Source: an uncultured Acetobacteraceae bacterium (GTDB lineage: Bacteria > Pseudomonadota > Alphaproteobacteria > Acetobacterales > Acetobacteraceae). Taken from it: a stretch of 64,000 bases of DNA. Where the stretch lies: the NCBI GenBank assembly GCA_903895595.1, contig CAITUP010000075.1, forward strand, positions 1 through 64,000, written 5' to 3'. The stretch's first letter is position 1; every line of letters starts with the position of its first letter. Made by a program: the position numbers and the translations under genes. The notes under the pieces are model-generated. The model was given only the letters and a program-made list of their open reading frames with translations, searched no databases and was not told where the DNA came from. Below, one piece after another: positions 55,483 to 64,000 of this stretch.

Positions 55483-55706
55483 GGCACGATGCGGCCGTTT
55501 TCCATGTGGCGCGGGATATAGACCGCGTCCGGCGGCGCGGCCTCCCGCTGTCGTTCCCAGACCAGTCCGGCCGCCAGCAAGGCCAGCACCACCCCCGCCG
55601 CCATGATCGCGCCAACCGGCACGGACCGTCCGGGCGCCAGCACCCGCCAGCCGATGAAGGCGGCGAGCGGCAGCAACAGCAGAACGAACTCAGCCAGCCG
55701 GATCAT
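55479..55706 (-). CDS. DUF6111-family small membrane protein
   Basis: 75 residues with two membrane helices (EFVLLLLPLAAFIGWRVL and VGAIMAAGVVLALLAAGLV) and a conserved tail PPDAVYIPRHMENGRI. It overlaps the NUDIX gene by 4 bases on one side and cca by 4 on the other, so all three are coupled. The position between NUDIX and cca is conserved in Rhodospirillales as I recall it. Function is unknown. Confidence 0.85.
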   Translation of the reverse strand: MIRLAEFVLLLLPLAAFIGWRVLAPGRSVPVGAIMAAGVVLALLAAGLVWERQREAAPPDAVYIPRHMENGRIVP

Positions 55707-56302
55707 GAGTGTGCCCGTAATTTCCCCGCCAAATGCACCAGAATCGCCGCCGTCGCGCCCCAAATAAAGTGCTCGGGGTGCGGCCAGACCCAAAATTCGC
55801 GGGTGCGGCCGGATGCCTCCCGCAGCTCCCGCCGTGGCGCATCGGGGTCCAGCACGACGCTGATCGGCAGTTCGAACACGAATTCGACCTCGTGCGGCGA
55901 CGGCCGCCACGTCAGGCCGGGCGGCAGCAACCCCAGCACCGGAGTGATCCGATAGCCGGTCCCGGTCACGTAATCGGCCATCCGCCCGATCAGCTCGACA
56001 CGGCTGGGATCGAGGCCGACTTCCTCCTCCGCCTCCCGCAATGCCGCGGCTTCGGGGTGCGCGTCCTCGGGGTCGATGCGCCCGCCGGGGAAGCTTACCT
56101 GACCGGCGTGCTTCTTCAGATGGGACGTGCGCTTGGTCAGCAGAATGCTGGGCCTCGGCCCAAGGATCACCGGCACCAGCACGGCGGCGGGAACCGGCGG
56201 CTTCTCCAGTTCCCCGATGATCTCCTCCCCGTAGACCACGGGCGGATCGAAGGGTTGGCCTGCAATTCGGATCAGGCGAGTCCGCAGAGCTTCGGGTGTC
56301 AC
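55703..56302 (-). CDS. NUDIX CoA pyrophosphatase-like hydrolase
   Basis: 199 residues. A Nudix box is present: GGRIDPEDAHPEAAALREAE followed by EEVGL, giving Gx5Ex7REUxEExGU. Upstream are LLTKRTSHLKKHAGQVSFPG, the NudL/CoAse signature, and PVLVPVILGP-like strands. It should hydrolyse CoA or similar dinucleotides in the cytosol. ATG 56302 overlaps the DUF1285 stop by 4 bases, so DUF1285-NUDIX-DUF6111-cca form one coupled unit. Confidence 0.92.
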   Translation of the reverse strand: MTPEALRTRLIRIAGQPFDPPVVYGEEIIGELEKPPVPAAVLVPVILGPRPSILLTKRTSHLKKHAGQVSFPGGRIDPEDAHPEAAALREAEEEVGLDPSRVELIGRMADYVTGTGYRITPVLGLLPPGLTWRPSPHEVEFVFELPISVVLDPDAPRRELREASGRTREFWVWPHPEHFIWGATAAILVHLAGKLRAHS

Positions 56303-56940
56303 GCCAACCTCATGGATTCGTCGTCCTCATCGAAATCCTCCACCGGCAGATCGCCGAGCGGAAAGAACACGCCCCGGCTCCAGACGCCGAGCATATCGCG
56401 CCCATTCACCTGTTCCGGCACCGCCAGCGCCACCAGCTCGTAATACGTCGCTCGGTTTACCCGCGCTTCGACCGGATGGGCGCCGTCGCCGGCGCGGACG
56501 ACGATGTAGGGCGTGGGCTCCTCGCCGGTCGGGTCGTATTGCACGCGGAGCGGATGATCGGGCCCGGCGGTCACGACCTGATCGATATTCGTACGGAAGG
56601 ACAGTACCTGAGTCGGGCCGTCGCCGGTCCAGTCCAGCTCAACGGCGATGAAGGGCGCGTCCTCCACCGCGATGCGCCCGCGTTCGGCCGGGGTGCGCAA
56701 CCACCATCCACCCTCGGCGTCCCGGCGCAGGACGCTGGCGAACAGACACACCATCTCCTTGCGTTCGATCGCGCTGCCGCGATACAGCCACACACCGTCG
56801 CGGCGAATAACGAAAGGCAGATCGCCGCACTCGACCGGTTGCCGCTCCGAAGGGGAAAGGGGCGGAAAAAGGTCCGGCAACAGATGACCGACGCCGCCGG
56901 GCGCGAGGCAAACCGGCAGTTCGGAGAGTGAATCGTCCAC
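56299..56940 (-). CDS. DUF1285-domain protein
   Basis: 213 residues of the DUF1285 family, cytosolic, function unknown. Conserved parts are CGDLPFVIRRDGVWLYRGS near residue 38, KEMVCLFASVLRRD, and the C-terminal NRATYYELVALAV with WSRGVFFPLG. The GTG at 56940 has GGGAGA 8 bases upstream. A GTG at 56955 or longer frame is less convincing. It begins the leftward coupled unit and is divergent from the MoxR operon, a neighbourhood conserved in alphaproteobacteria. Confidence 0.85.
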   Translation of the reverse strand: MDDSLSELPVCLAPGGVGHLLPDLFPPLSPSERQPVECGDLPFVIRRDGVWLYRGSAIERKEMVCLFASVLRRDAEGGWWLRTPAERGRIAVEDAPFIAVELDWTGDGPTQVLSFRTNIDQVVTAGPDHPLRVQYDPTGEEPTPYIVVRAGDGAHPVEARVNRATYYELVALAVPEQVNGRDMLGVWSRGVFFPLGDLPVEDFDEDDESMRLA

Positions 56941-57060
56941 GTCGCGATCTCCCACGGCCAGGATTACTTCCCGTCCATGCTGGGATATAGGTAGCTTCCC
57001 CCGGTGGCGGAAAGTGGCAATCTGCGAAGGACGCGACAAATCGCGAAAGGAACCAACTCC

Positions 57061-58072
<1,012 letters not shown>

Positions 58073-58080
<8 letters not shown>

Positions 58081-58960
58081 TCCCTCCATGACCGGAGCGG
58101 CCAGCCGCCGTGCGGAGGCGCTTGCCGCCCGTCTGCCGCCTTTGCTGGTCGCGGCGGAACGTGTCGCGGCGACGGTCGCGCAGGGCGTGCATGGGCGCCG
58201 CCGGGTGGGGCAGGGGGACAGTTTCTGGCAGTTTCGCCGCTTCGTCGCGGGGGACACGGTCAACCGCGTGGACTGGCGGCAATCGGCGAAGTCCGGGTTG
58301 CCGGCGCCGAGCGGCTGGTTTGTCAGGGAGACGGAGTGGGAGGCGGCGCAGACGGTGTGCCTGTGGCGCGATACCTCGGCGTCGATGCGCTGGCGCCGGG
58401 ACGGTGCGACCGAGAAGGCCGAACGGGCGAGTTTGCTGACGTTGGCGTTGGCGGCGCTGCTGTTGCGCGGCGGGGAGCGGATCGCGGCACTGGGTTCGGA
58501 TGCTCGCCCGATCTCGGGGCGCTTTGGGTTGGAGCGGTTCGCGGCGGCGCTGGATGCCAGCGATGGCGATGCCGGGCTGCCGCCGGACATGCCGGTACCG
58601 CGCCGTGCGACCGTCGTCCTGATCGGCGATTTTCTGGCACCGCTGGTGGACGTCCAGCGCGCGGTCGGACGCCTCGCCGCCACCCCTGCGCGCGGCTATC
58701 TGCTCCAGGTGCTGGACCCGGCCGAGGCGGCGCTGCCCTACGCCGGCCGTATCCGCTTCCGGGGATTGGAACAGGACGGGGAGGCGTTGATTCCCCACGT
58801 CGAGTCGGTGCGCGCCGAGTACGCGGCCGCCCTGACCGCGCATCGGGCGGGGTTGTCCGCGATCTGCGGGGCGGCGGGGTTCGGGTTCGGCGCGCACTAC
58901 ACGGACCGGTCGCCGGAGTCCGCGCTGCTGTCGCTTTATACCGCGCTGGGCGTGGCATGA
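58073..58960 (+). CDS. DUF58-domain protein, MoxR partner
   Basis: 295 residues. The DUF58 signature is GDSFWQFRRFVAGDTVNRVDW with WRQSAKSG, followed by a degenerate VWA-like part (VCLWRDTSASMRW, a MIDAS-like DxSxS). The TTG at 58073 has GGTGGAG upstream and overlaps the moxR stop by 8 bases. An ATG at 58088 is possible but without ribosome site. It probably works with MoxR on a membrane target. Confidence 0.9.
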
Positions 58961-58994
58961 TCGGTTCCCCCCACTGTCGTGGTCGGCGCGTCGC

Positions 58995-61658
58995 ATGATC
59001 TTCGCCACCCCCTGGGCGCTCGCGGCGCTGGCCGGGCTGCCGTTGCTGTGGTGGCTCCTGCGCGTCACCCCGCCCAACCCCCGCACCGAGACCTTCCCCG
59101 CCCTGCGCCTCCTGCTCGGCCTCCGCGCCGCCGAGGAAACGCCCGCGCACACCCCCTGGTGGCTCCTGGCGCTGCGGATGATTGCTGCGACTTTGGCGAT
59201 CCTCGCCCTGGCCGGCCCCGTACTCGATGCCAACAACGATCTGCCGGGCGACGGGCCGCTGCTGCTGGCGATCGACAACGGCTGGGCGTCGGCGCCCGGC
59301 TGGCAAAAGCGGCTGCAAGCGGCCAACAACGCGCTCGACCGAGCCGCGCGGACCGGGCGGGAGGCCGCGTTGCTGGCAACCGCTCCGGATGAGGCCGGGG
59401 CACTGCCCACACCCACCCCGCCAATGCCGGTCGCCGATCTCCGCACCCGGCTCGCCGCGCTGCGGCCGATGCCTTGGCCGGCGAACCGCGCCGCGGCGGC
59501 CGAAGCCTTGAACGGCTGGCAACGGCCGAACGCCAGCACACTCTATATCGCCGACGGCTTGGCCGATCCCGGTTTCGAGACCTTCGCCCGCGCCCTAACC
59601 GCCGTTGGGCCGGTGACCGAAATCTGCTGCGACTCCGCCCCCGTCCGCGTCCTGCTGCCGCCCGCCAGCGAGCCGGAGGGTCTGGTCGCGCGCCTCGTGC
59701 AAATGCCCCTGCCGGTCGCGACAACGGCCGGCGTGCTGGCGCAAACCGGCGATGGCCGCACCGTCGCGCGCGCCGATATCGTCATCCCGGCCGGCGCATC
59801 GACCGGCCAAGCATCCATCGCCTTGCCATCCGAACTGCGCAACACCCTGACCCGTCTGGTGCTGGAAGGCCCGCCATCCGCCGGATCGGTGGTCCTTCTG
59901 GACGAACGTTGGCGCCGCCGGCCGGTGGGTCTGCTGGCCGCCGACCAGACCAGCGCCGATGCGCCCTTCGCAGGGGACCTCTACTACCTGCACCGCGCCT
60001 TGGCGCCGTATGGGGAGGTGCGAACCGATGACCTCCAAACCCTGCTATCGCGCGATCTGGCCGTCCTGATTCTGGCCGACGTCTCGCTGCCGGATGGCGC
60101 CGAACGCGACGCCCTGACCAAATGGGTCGAGAAAGGCGGGTTGCTGATCCGCTTCGCCGGCCCGCGCCTGGCTGGCGCCGAGAGCGACGGTTTGCACCCC
60201 GTCCCGCTGCTCGGCGGCGACCGCCAACTCGGCGGCGCTTTGTCCTGGAACGCCCCGGCGGGTCTGGCGCCGTTCCAGCCCACCAGCCCCTTCGCCGGCC
60301 TGACTGTCCCGGACGAGGTGAAAATCAACCGCCAGATGCTGGCAGAACCCGGCGCCAGCCTGCCCGAACACACCTGGGCGGCGCTGACCGACGGCACGCC
60401 TCTGGTCACCCAAGCGGCAATGGGCGCTGGCCGGGTGGTGCTGTTCCATGCGACCGCCAATGCCGATTGGTCCAATCTGCCTTTGTCCGGCCTGTTCGTG
60501 GACATGCTGCGGCGCCTGACATCGTTGTCCGTGGGCGTCGCGGGCCGCGCCGATTCCACCTTGCTGGCGCCCGTGGAAACGCTGGACGGTTACGGCACCC
60601 TGTCGCCGCCACCGCGTGCCGCGACTGCCCTGGCGGCGGACGCCTTCGCCGTCACGCCCGTCTCTCCCGCGCATCCGCCCGGTCTGTATGGACCGGAGAG
60701 CGGGCGGCAGGCGCTGAATCTGGGTGCAACCGGCATCGAACTGACCCAAGCCCCCACGATCCCCGGCGCCCGCCTCCAGTCCCTCACCGACGCCCCCGCC
60801 GAAAAGCCGCTCGGCCCGCCGCTGCTGGCCGCCGCGATCGTCCTGCTGCTGGCGGATTGGGTCGTTGCCATGGGACTGCGCGGCCTGCTGCGATCCCGCG
60901 CCACGGCGGTGGCTATGGTCCTGATTCTCGCGATGTCGGCCCCGGCCTGGGCGGCGGATAACCCCGCTCTCACCACCCGCCTGGGCTACATCGCCAGCGG
61001 CGACGAGCAGGTGGACGACATCGCCAAATCCGGCCTCGCCGCGCTGTCGGATTTCGTGAACCGCCGGACCGCCGCCACGCTGGCCGCACCCGACGCGATC
61101 GAGCCCGGCCGCACCGATCTGAGTGTCTACCCGCTGCTCTACTGGCCCATCGTGGCCGGCGCGCCAGCGCTGACCGCCCCCCAGGCCACCGCCCTGAACG
61201 ATTACATGGGCCGCGGCGGCATCATCCTGATCGACACCCGCGGCTCTGGCTCAGGCACCGGCTTCGCCCCGGGTACTGAGGAAACCTTCCGCCGCATCGC
61301 CCAAAGTCTGACGATCCCGGTGCTCGCGCCGCTGTCCACCGAACATGTGTTGTCGCGGTCGTTTTATCTGCTCCACGATTTCCCCGGCCGGTTTACGGGC
61401 GATCCGGTCTGGGCGCAGCGCGATCAGGACCGAGCAAACGACAGCGTGAGTCCGGTGATTATCGGGGGGAACGATTGGGCGGCGGCTTGGGCCGCCGATG
61501 CCGCCGGGCGCAACCCCTACGCCGTCATTCCCGGCGGGCAGCGGCAGCGGATCATGGCGTACCGGTTCGGCGTCAATCTCGTCGTCTACGCGCTGACCGG
61601 CAATTACAAAGGCGATCAGGTCCACGTGCCCGCCATTCTGCAACGGCTGGGGCAGTAG
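58995..61658 (+). CDS. BatA-like membrane protein fused to DUF4159
   Basis: 887 residues. The N-terminal aerotolerance/BatA part has two membrane segments (PWALAALAGLPLLWWLLRV and LLALRMIAATLAILALAGPV). A large VWA/glutamine-amidotransferase-like region follows. Membrane helices near residues 613-655 (PLLAAAIVLLLADWVVAMGL, AVAMVLILAMSAPAWAADN) precede a C-terminal DUF4159 domain (PLLYWPIVAGAPALT, GGIILIDTRGSGSG). It starts 34 bases after the DUF58 gene. The role is envelope-associated and undefined. Confidence 0.9.
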   Translation: MIFATPWALAALAGLPLLWWLLRVTPPNPRTETFPALRLLLGLRAAEETPAHTPWWLLALRMIAATLAILALAGPVLDANNDLPGDGPLLLAIDNGWASAPGWQKRLQAANNALDRAARTGREAALLATAPDEAGALPTPTPPMPVADLRTRLAALRPMPWPANRAAAAEALNGWQRPNASTLYIADGLADPGFETFARALTAVGPVTEICCDSAPVRVLLPPASEPEGLVARLVQMPLPVATTAGVLAQTGDGRTVARADIVIPAGASTGQASIALPSELRNTLTRLVLEGPPSAGSVVLLDERWRRRPVGLLAADQTSADAPFAGDLYYLHRALAPYGEVRTDDLQTLLSRDLAVLILADVSLPDGAERDALTKWVEKGGLLIRFAGPRLAGAESDGLHPVPLLGGDRQLGGALSWNAPAGLAPFQPTSPFAGLTVPDEVKINRQMLAEPGASLPEHTWAALTDGTPLVTQAAMGAGRVVLFHATANADWSNLPLSGLFVDMLRRLTSLSVGVAGRADSTLLAPVETLDGYGTLSPPPRAATALAADAFAVTPVSPAHPPGLYGPESGRQALNLGATGIELTQAPTIPGARLQSLTDAPAEKPLGPPLLAAAIVLLLADWVVAMGLRGLLRSRATAVAMVLILAMSAPAWAADNPALTTRLGYIASGDEQVDDIAKSGLAALSDFVNRRTAATLAAPDAIEPGRTDLSVYPLLYWPIVAGAPALTAPQATALNDYMGRGGIILIDTRGSGSGTGFAPGTEETFRRIAQSLTIPVLAPLSTEHVLSRSFYLLHDFPGRFTGDPVWAQRDQDRANDSVSPVIIGGNDWAAAWAADAAGRNPYAVIPGGQRQRIMAYRFGVNLVVYALTGNYKGDQVHVPAILQRLGQ

Positions 61659-61662
61659 CAGG

Positions 61663-63744
61663 ATGCATCTGGAACAGGCCATCGCCGCGCTCCGCTTCGA
61701 CCCGGCCGTGCCGCTCTGGGTGCCCGCCGTGTTGGGATTGCTCGCGCTCGCGACGACCGGGTTCGCGCTGTGGCGGCGGGCGCGGGGTGCCTGGTTGCGA
61801 GCCTGCGCCTTCGCGGTGCTGTTGCTGTGGCTGTCCGGCCCGCGGCTGGTGTCGGAAACGCGCGAAACCCTGCCCGACATCGCGCTGCTGACGATCGACC
61901 AAACCGCCTCCATGGGGATCGGGGAGCGCACGAAACTGACCGAGGCCGCGCGCGCCACGGTCGAGAAGCAAATCGCGGCGCTTCCCGACCTTGAACTGCG
62001 GGTCCTGACCGTCCCGGAGCGCGGCGACGACGGCACGCAGCTGTTCACCGCCATTGCCGGCGCGCTCGCGGATATTCCGGCCGCGCGCTTCGCCGGCACC
62101 ATCGCGATCACCGACGGGCAGATCCACGACATCCCCGCCGCATCCCCCGGCGCCGCTCCGCTGCACGTGCTGATCCCCGCACGCGGGGAGGAAACCGATC
62201 GCCGCCTCCGCATCGTCGAGGCGCCGAGCTACGGCATCGTCGGGAAGCCGGTGACGGTCAAAGTCGCGATCGACGATCTCGGCATCGCCGGCAGCCGTTC
62301 GGCCACGCTGACGATGCGCCGCGACGGGGAACCGCCGGTCACCCAGTCGGTCAAGGTCGGGCAAACGCAGGAGATCGTTGTCCCGATCGTCCGCGCCGGC
62401 CCCAGCATCGTCGAGTTGTCGGCAGACCCGCTGCCCGGCGAGGTCTCGCTGCTGAACAACCGCGCGGTGATCGAGATTAATGGCGTGCGGGACCGGCTGC
62501 GGGTGCTGCTGGTGTCCGGCGAGCCGCATCCCGGCGAACGCACTTGGCGCCGGCTGCTGAAGGCCGATCCATCCGTCGATCTCGTGCATTTCACCATCCT
62601 GCGCCCCCCCGAACGCGACGACATGACGCCGCTGAACGAGCTGGCGCTGATCGCATTCCCGGTGAAGGAGCTGTTCCAGGACAAGATCGGGGAATTCGAC
62701 CTGATCATCCTGGATCGGTTCCAGAATCGCAGCCTGCTGCCGCTGCCCTATCTGGGCAACATCGCCAACCGGGTCCGCGAGGGCGGGGCGTTGCTGCTGA
62801 GCGTCGGGCCTGAATTTACGGGATCGACCAGCCTCGCGATGACGCCGCTGGCACCTGTTTTGCCGGCGACGCCGCTGCGCTTCACGGGGCTGGTGGAGGA
62901 AACCTTCAAGCCGCGCGTAAGCGACATCGGTCAGCGGCATCCGGTGACGGCCGGCCTGACCGCCGCCGGTCCCGGCCAGGACCCTGCTTGGGGTCCCTGG
63001 TATCGCCGCATCCAGACCAGCGAGGTGCGCGGCGACGTCCTGATGCGAACCCCCGCCGGCGAGCCTCTGCTGGTGCTCGGCCATGCCGACAGGGGCCGCA
63101 CGGCGCTGCTGCTGTCGGATCAGATCTGGCTGTGGTCGCGCGGGCATGCGGGCGGTGGGCCGCAGGCGGAACTGCTCCGCCGCATCGCTCATTGGTTGAT
63201 GCAAGAACCGTCGCTGGAGGAAAACGCTCTGACAGCGCGCATCGTGCGCGGACAGCTGATCGTGGATCGCCGGTCGCTCGACGCCGCCCCGCCCGGCTCC
63301 GTCACCGTGACTGAACCGGACGGGCGGGAGACGCGGCTGCCGCTGAGCGAAGCAGCGCCGGGGCGGGGAACCGGCAGCCTGCCGGCGACGGCGCCGGGCG
63401 TCTGGCGGGTGACCGACGGCGTGCGCACCGCCTTCGCCGCGTCGGGTGCTGCCAACCCGAGGGAGATCGCCGATCTGCGCGCCACCGCGACGTTGGTGGA
63501 ACCGTTGGCGCATGCCTCCGGCGGCGGGGTGCATTGGCTTGGCACAATGGCCAACCCCGATATCCCCGAGATACGGCGGACCGAACCAGGCCGAGCGGCT
63601 TCGGGCGGGTCCTGGATCGGGCTGCTACGGCGGCACGATCATGTCGTGACGGGGATCGCCTCGGTTCCGTTGATGCCCGCCTGGTTGTCGCTGCCGCTGC
63701 TGTTGGGTTTCATGGTTCTGGCTTGGCGGCGGGAAGGGCGCTGA
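61663..63744 (+). CDS. Membrane protein of the MoxR operon (COG5426-like)
   Basis: 693 residues, 4 bases after the DUF4159 gene. Two N-terminal membrane helices (VLGLLALATTGFALWRRA and AFAVLLLWLSGP), a VWA-like segment with DQTASMG, beta-rich domains, and a glutamine-amidotransferase-like domain (VRVLLVSGEPHPGERTWRRL...LILDRF). One C-terminal helix (LSLPLLLGFMVLAW). No Cys-His-Glu amidotransferase triad is evident, so it is probably non-enzymatic. Its last codons precede the TMEM175 gene by 4 bases. Confidence 0.85.
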   Translation: MHLEQAIAALRFDPAVPLWVPAVLGLLALATTGFALWRRARGAWLRACAFAVLLLWLSGPRLVSETRETLPDIALLTIDQTASMGIGERTKLTEAARATVEKQIAALPDLELRVLTVPERGDDGTQLFTAIAGALADIPAARFAGTIAITDGQIHDIPAASPGAAPLHVLIPARGEETDRRLRIVEAPSYGIVGKPVTVKVAIDDLGIAGSRSATLTMRRDGEPPVTQSVKVGQTQEIVVPIVRAGPSIVELSADPLPGEVSLLNNRAVIEINGVRDRLRVLLVSGEPHPGERTWRRLLKADPSVDLVHFTILRPPERDDMTPLNELALIAFPVKELFQDKIGEFDLIILDRFQNRSLLPLPYLGNIANRVREGGALLLSVGPEFTGSTSLAMTPLAPVLPATPLRFTGLVEETFKPRVSDIGQRHPVTAGLTAAGPGQDPAWGPWYRRIQTSEVRGDVLMRTPAGEPLLVLGHADRGRTALLLSDQIWLWSRGHAGGGPQAELLRRIAHWLMQEPSLEENALTARIVRGQLIVDRRSLDAAPPGSVTVTEPDGRETRLPLSEAAPGRGTGSLPATAPGVWRVTDGVRTAFAASGAANPREIADLRATATLVEPLAHASGGGVHWLGTMANPDIPEIRRTEPGRAASGGSWIGLLRRHDHVVTGIASVPLMPAWLSLPLLLGFMVLAWRREGR

Positions 63745-63748
63745 ACGC

Positions 63749-64000
63749 ATGAACAAGAACCGATTGGAGGCGTTTTCGGACGGCGTGATCGCGATCGTCA
63801 TCACGATCATGGTGCTGGAACTGAAAGCACCGCCCGGCAATACGCTGGCCGCATTGTTGCCCGAGTTGCCGGATTTCCTGAGTTACGTGCTGAGCTTCGT
63901 CTACGTCGCCATCTATTGGAACAACCATCATCATCTGCTGCACTCGGTATCGCGGGTGAACGCCGCGATCCTGTGGGCGAACATGAACCTGCTGTTCTGG
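63749..64000 (+). CDS. TMEM175-family potassium-channel-like protein, truncated by the window end
   Basis: The first 84 residues are visible. The hallmark FSDGVIAIVITIMVLELK in the first helix is the TMEM175/DUF1211 selectivity-filter helix. Two further helices (FLSYVLSFVYVAIYWNNHHH and a third) follow before the edge. Bacterial members are K+ channels or leak pathways. It starts 4 bases after the previous gene and may be the last member of its operon. Confidence 0.88.
   Translation, partial: MNKNRLEAFSDGVIAIVITIMVLELKAPPGNTLAALLPELPDFLSYVLSFVYVAIYWNNHHHLLHSVSRVNAAILWANMNLLFW

Noticed and set aside
61573-63534. 653-codon frame antisense to the membrane protein at 61663
   Set aside because: No domain and a composition typical of antisense frames.

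Overview
This window is high-GC DNA packed with genes on both strands. It looks like a chromosomal segment of an alphaproteobacterium, most likely Rhodospirillales/Acetobacteraceae. That placement is inferred from the imuA-imuB mutasome genes with an alphaproteobacterial LexA box (GTTC-N7-GTTC), rpsT beside dnaA, a cysteine-bearing alphaproteobacterial DinB, an EipB-type DUF1849 protein, the NUDIX/DUF6111/cca and DUF1285/MoxR/DUF58/DUF4159 gene orders, a PEP-CTERM protein, and intergenic palindromes of the type that translate as MPTQVGIHA. I see no rRNA, tRNA, CRISPR array, intact insertion sequence or prophage.

Layout. 1-5.4 kb: a partial gene, aspS, an EipB-like periplasmic protein, a TPR protein and dinB. 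5.6-8.3 kb: a sigma-54 type promoter in front of a formate/nitrite-type channel and a PP2C phosphatase-Ser/Thr kinase fusion. 8.3-14.6 kb: ROK sugar kinase, TusA-like protein, HDAC-like deacetylase, xseB, tlyA (without the dxs that often sits between them), an unannotated 48-residue gene, a CobW GTPase coupled to a WD40 protein, and a CmcJ-like oxidoreductase. 14.6-16.9 kb: dnaA and rpsT. 16.9-22.3 kb: a TauD-like dioxygenase and GMC oxidoreductase pair, then an autotransporter-type barrel with two duplicated proline-rich secreted proteins of unknown function.

22.4-35.9 kb is accessory metabolism: four substrate-binding proteins of four different classes with no permease or ATPase genes, a LOG-family protein, an amidohydrolase, a small two-gene module that may be toxin-antitoxin, an AI-2E family permease, an enoyl-CoA hydratase, two Lin0512 paralogues, and an operon of flavin monooxygenase, 2-oxoglutarate oxygenase and two binding proteins. 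35.9-38.0 kb is imuB-imuA, with a LexA box overlapping the imuA start codon. 38-47.9 kb holds a TIGR03084 protein, a P-type ATPase, a cupin, two DMT transporters, a CoA transferase, small unknown proteins and a PEP-CTERM vanadium-haloperoxidase-like protein.

48.1-54.1 kb: a hybrid sensor kinase, an MFS transporter whose 5' end runs into a large palindrome, a 3-hydroxyisobutyryl-CoA-hydrolase-like enzyme, an SDR and an unknown cytosolic protein with a recognisable promoter. 54.3-64 kb: cca, DUF6111, NUDIX and DUF1285 in a leftward block, then the rightward MoxR/DUF58/DUF4159/membrane-protein operon and a truncated TMEM175-type channel.

The least explained items are the duplicated proline-rich proteins next to the autotransporter barrel, the 27.3-28.0 kb two-gene module, and a family of palindromes (CGTCATGGTCGGG...) that lie between genes but also run into the coding frames of imuB and the MFS gene.
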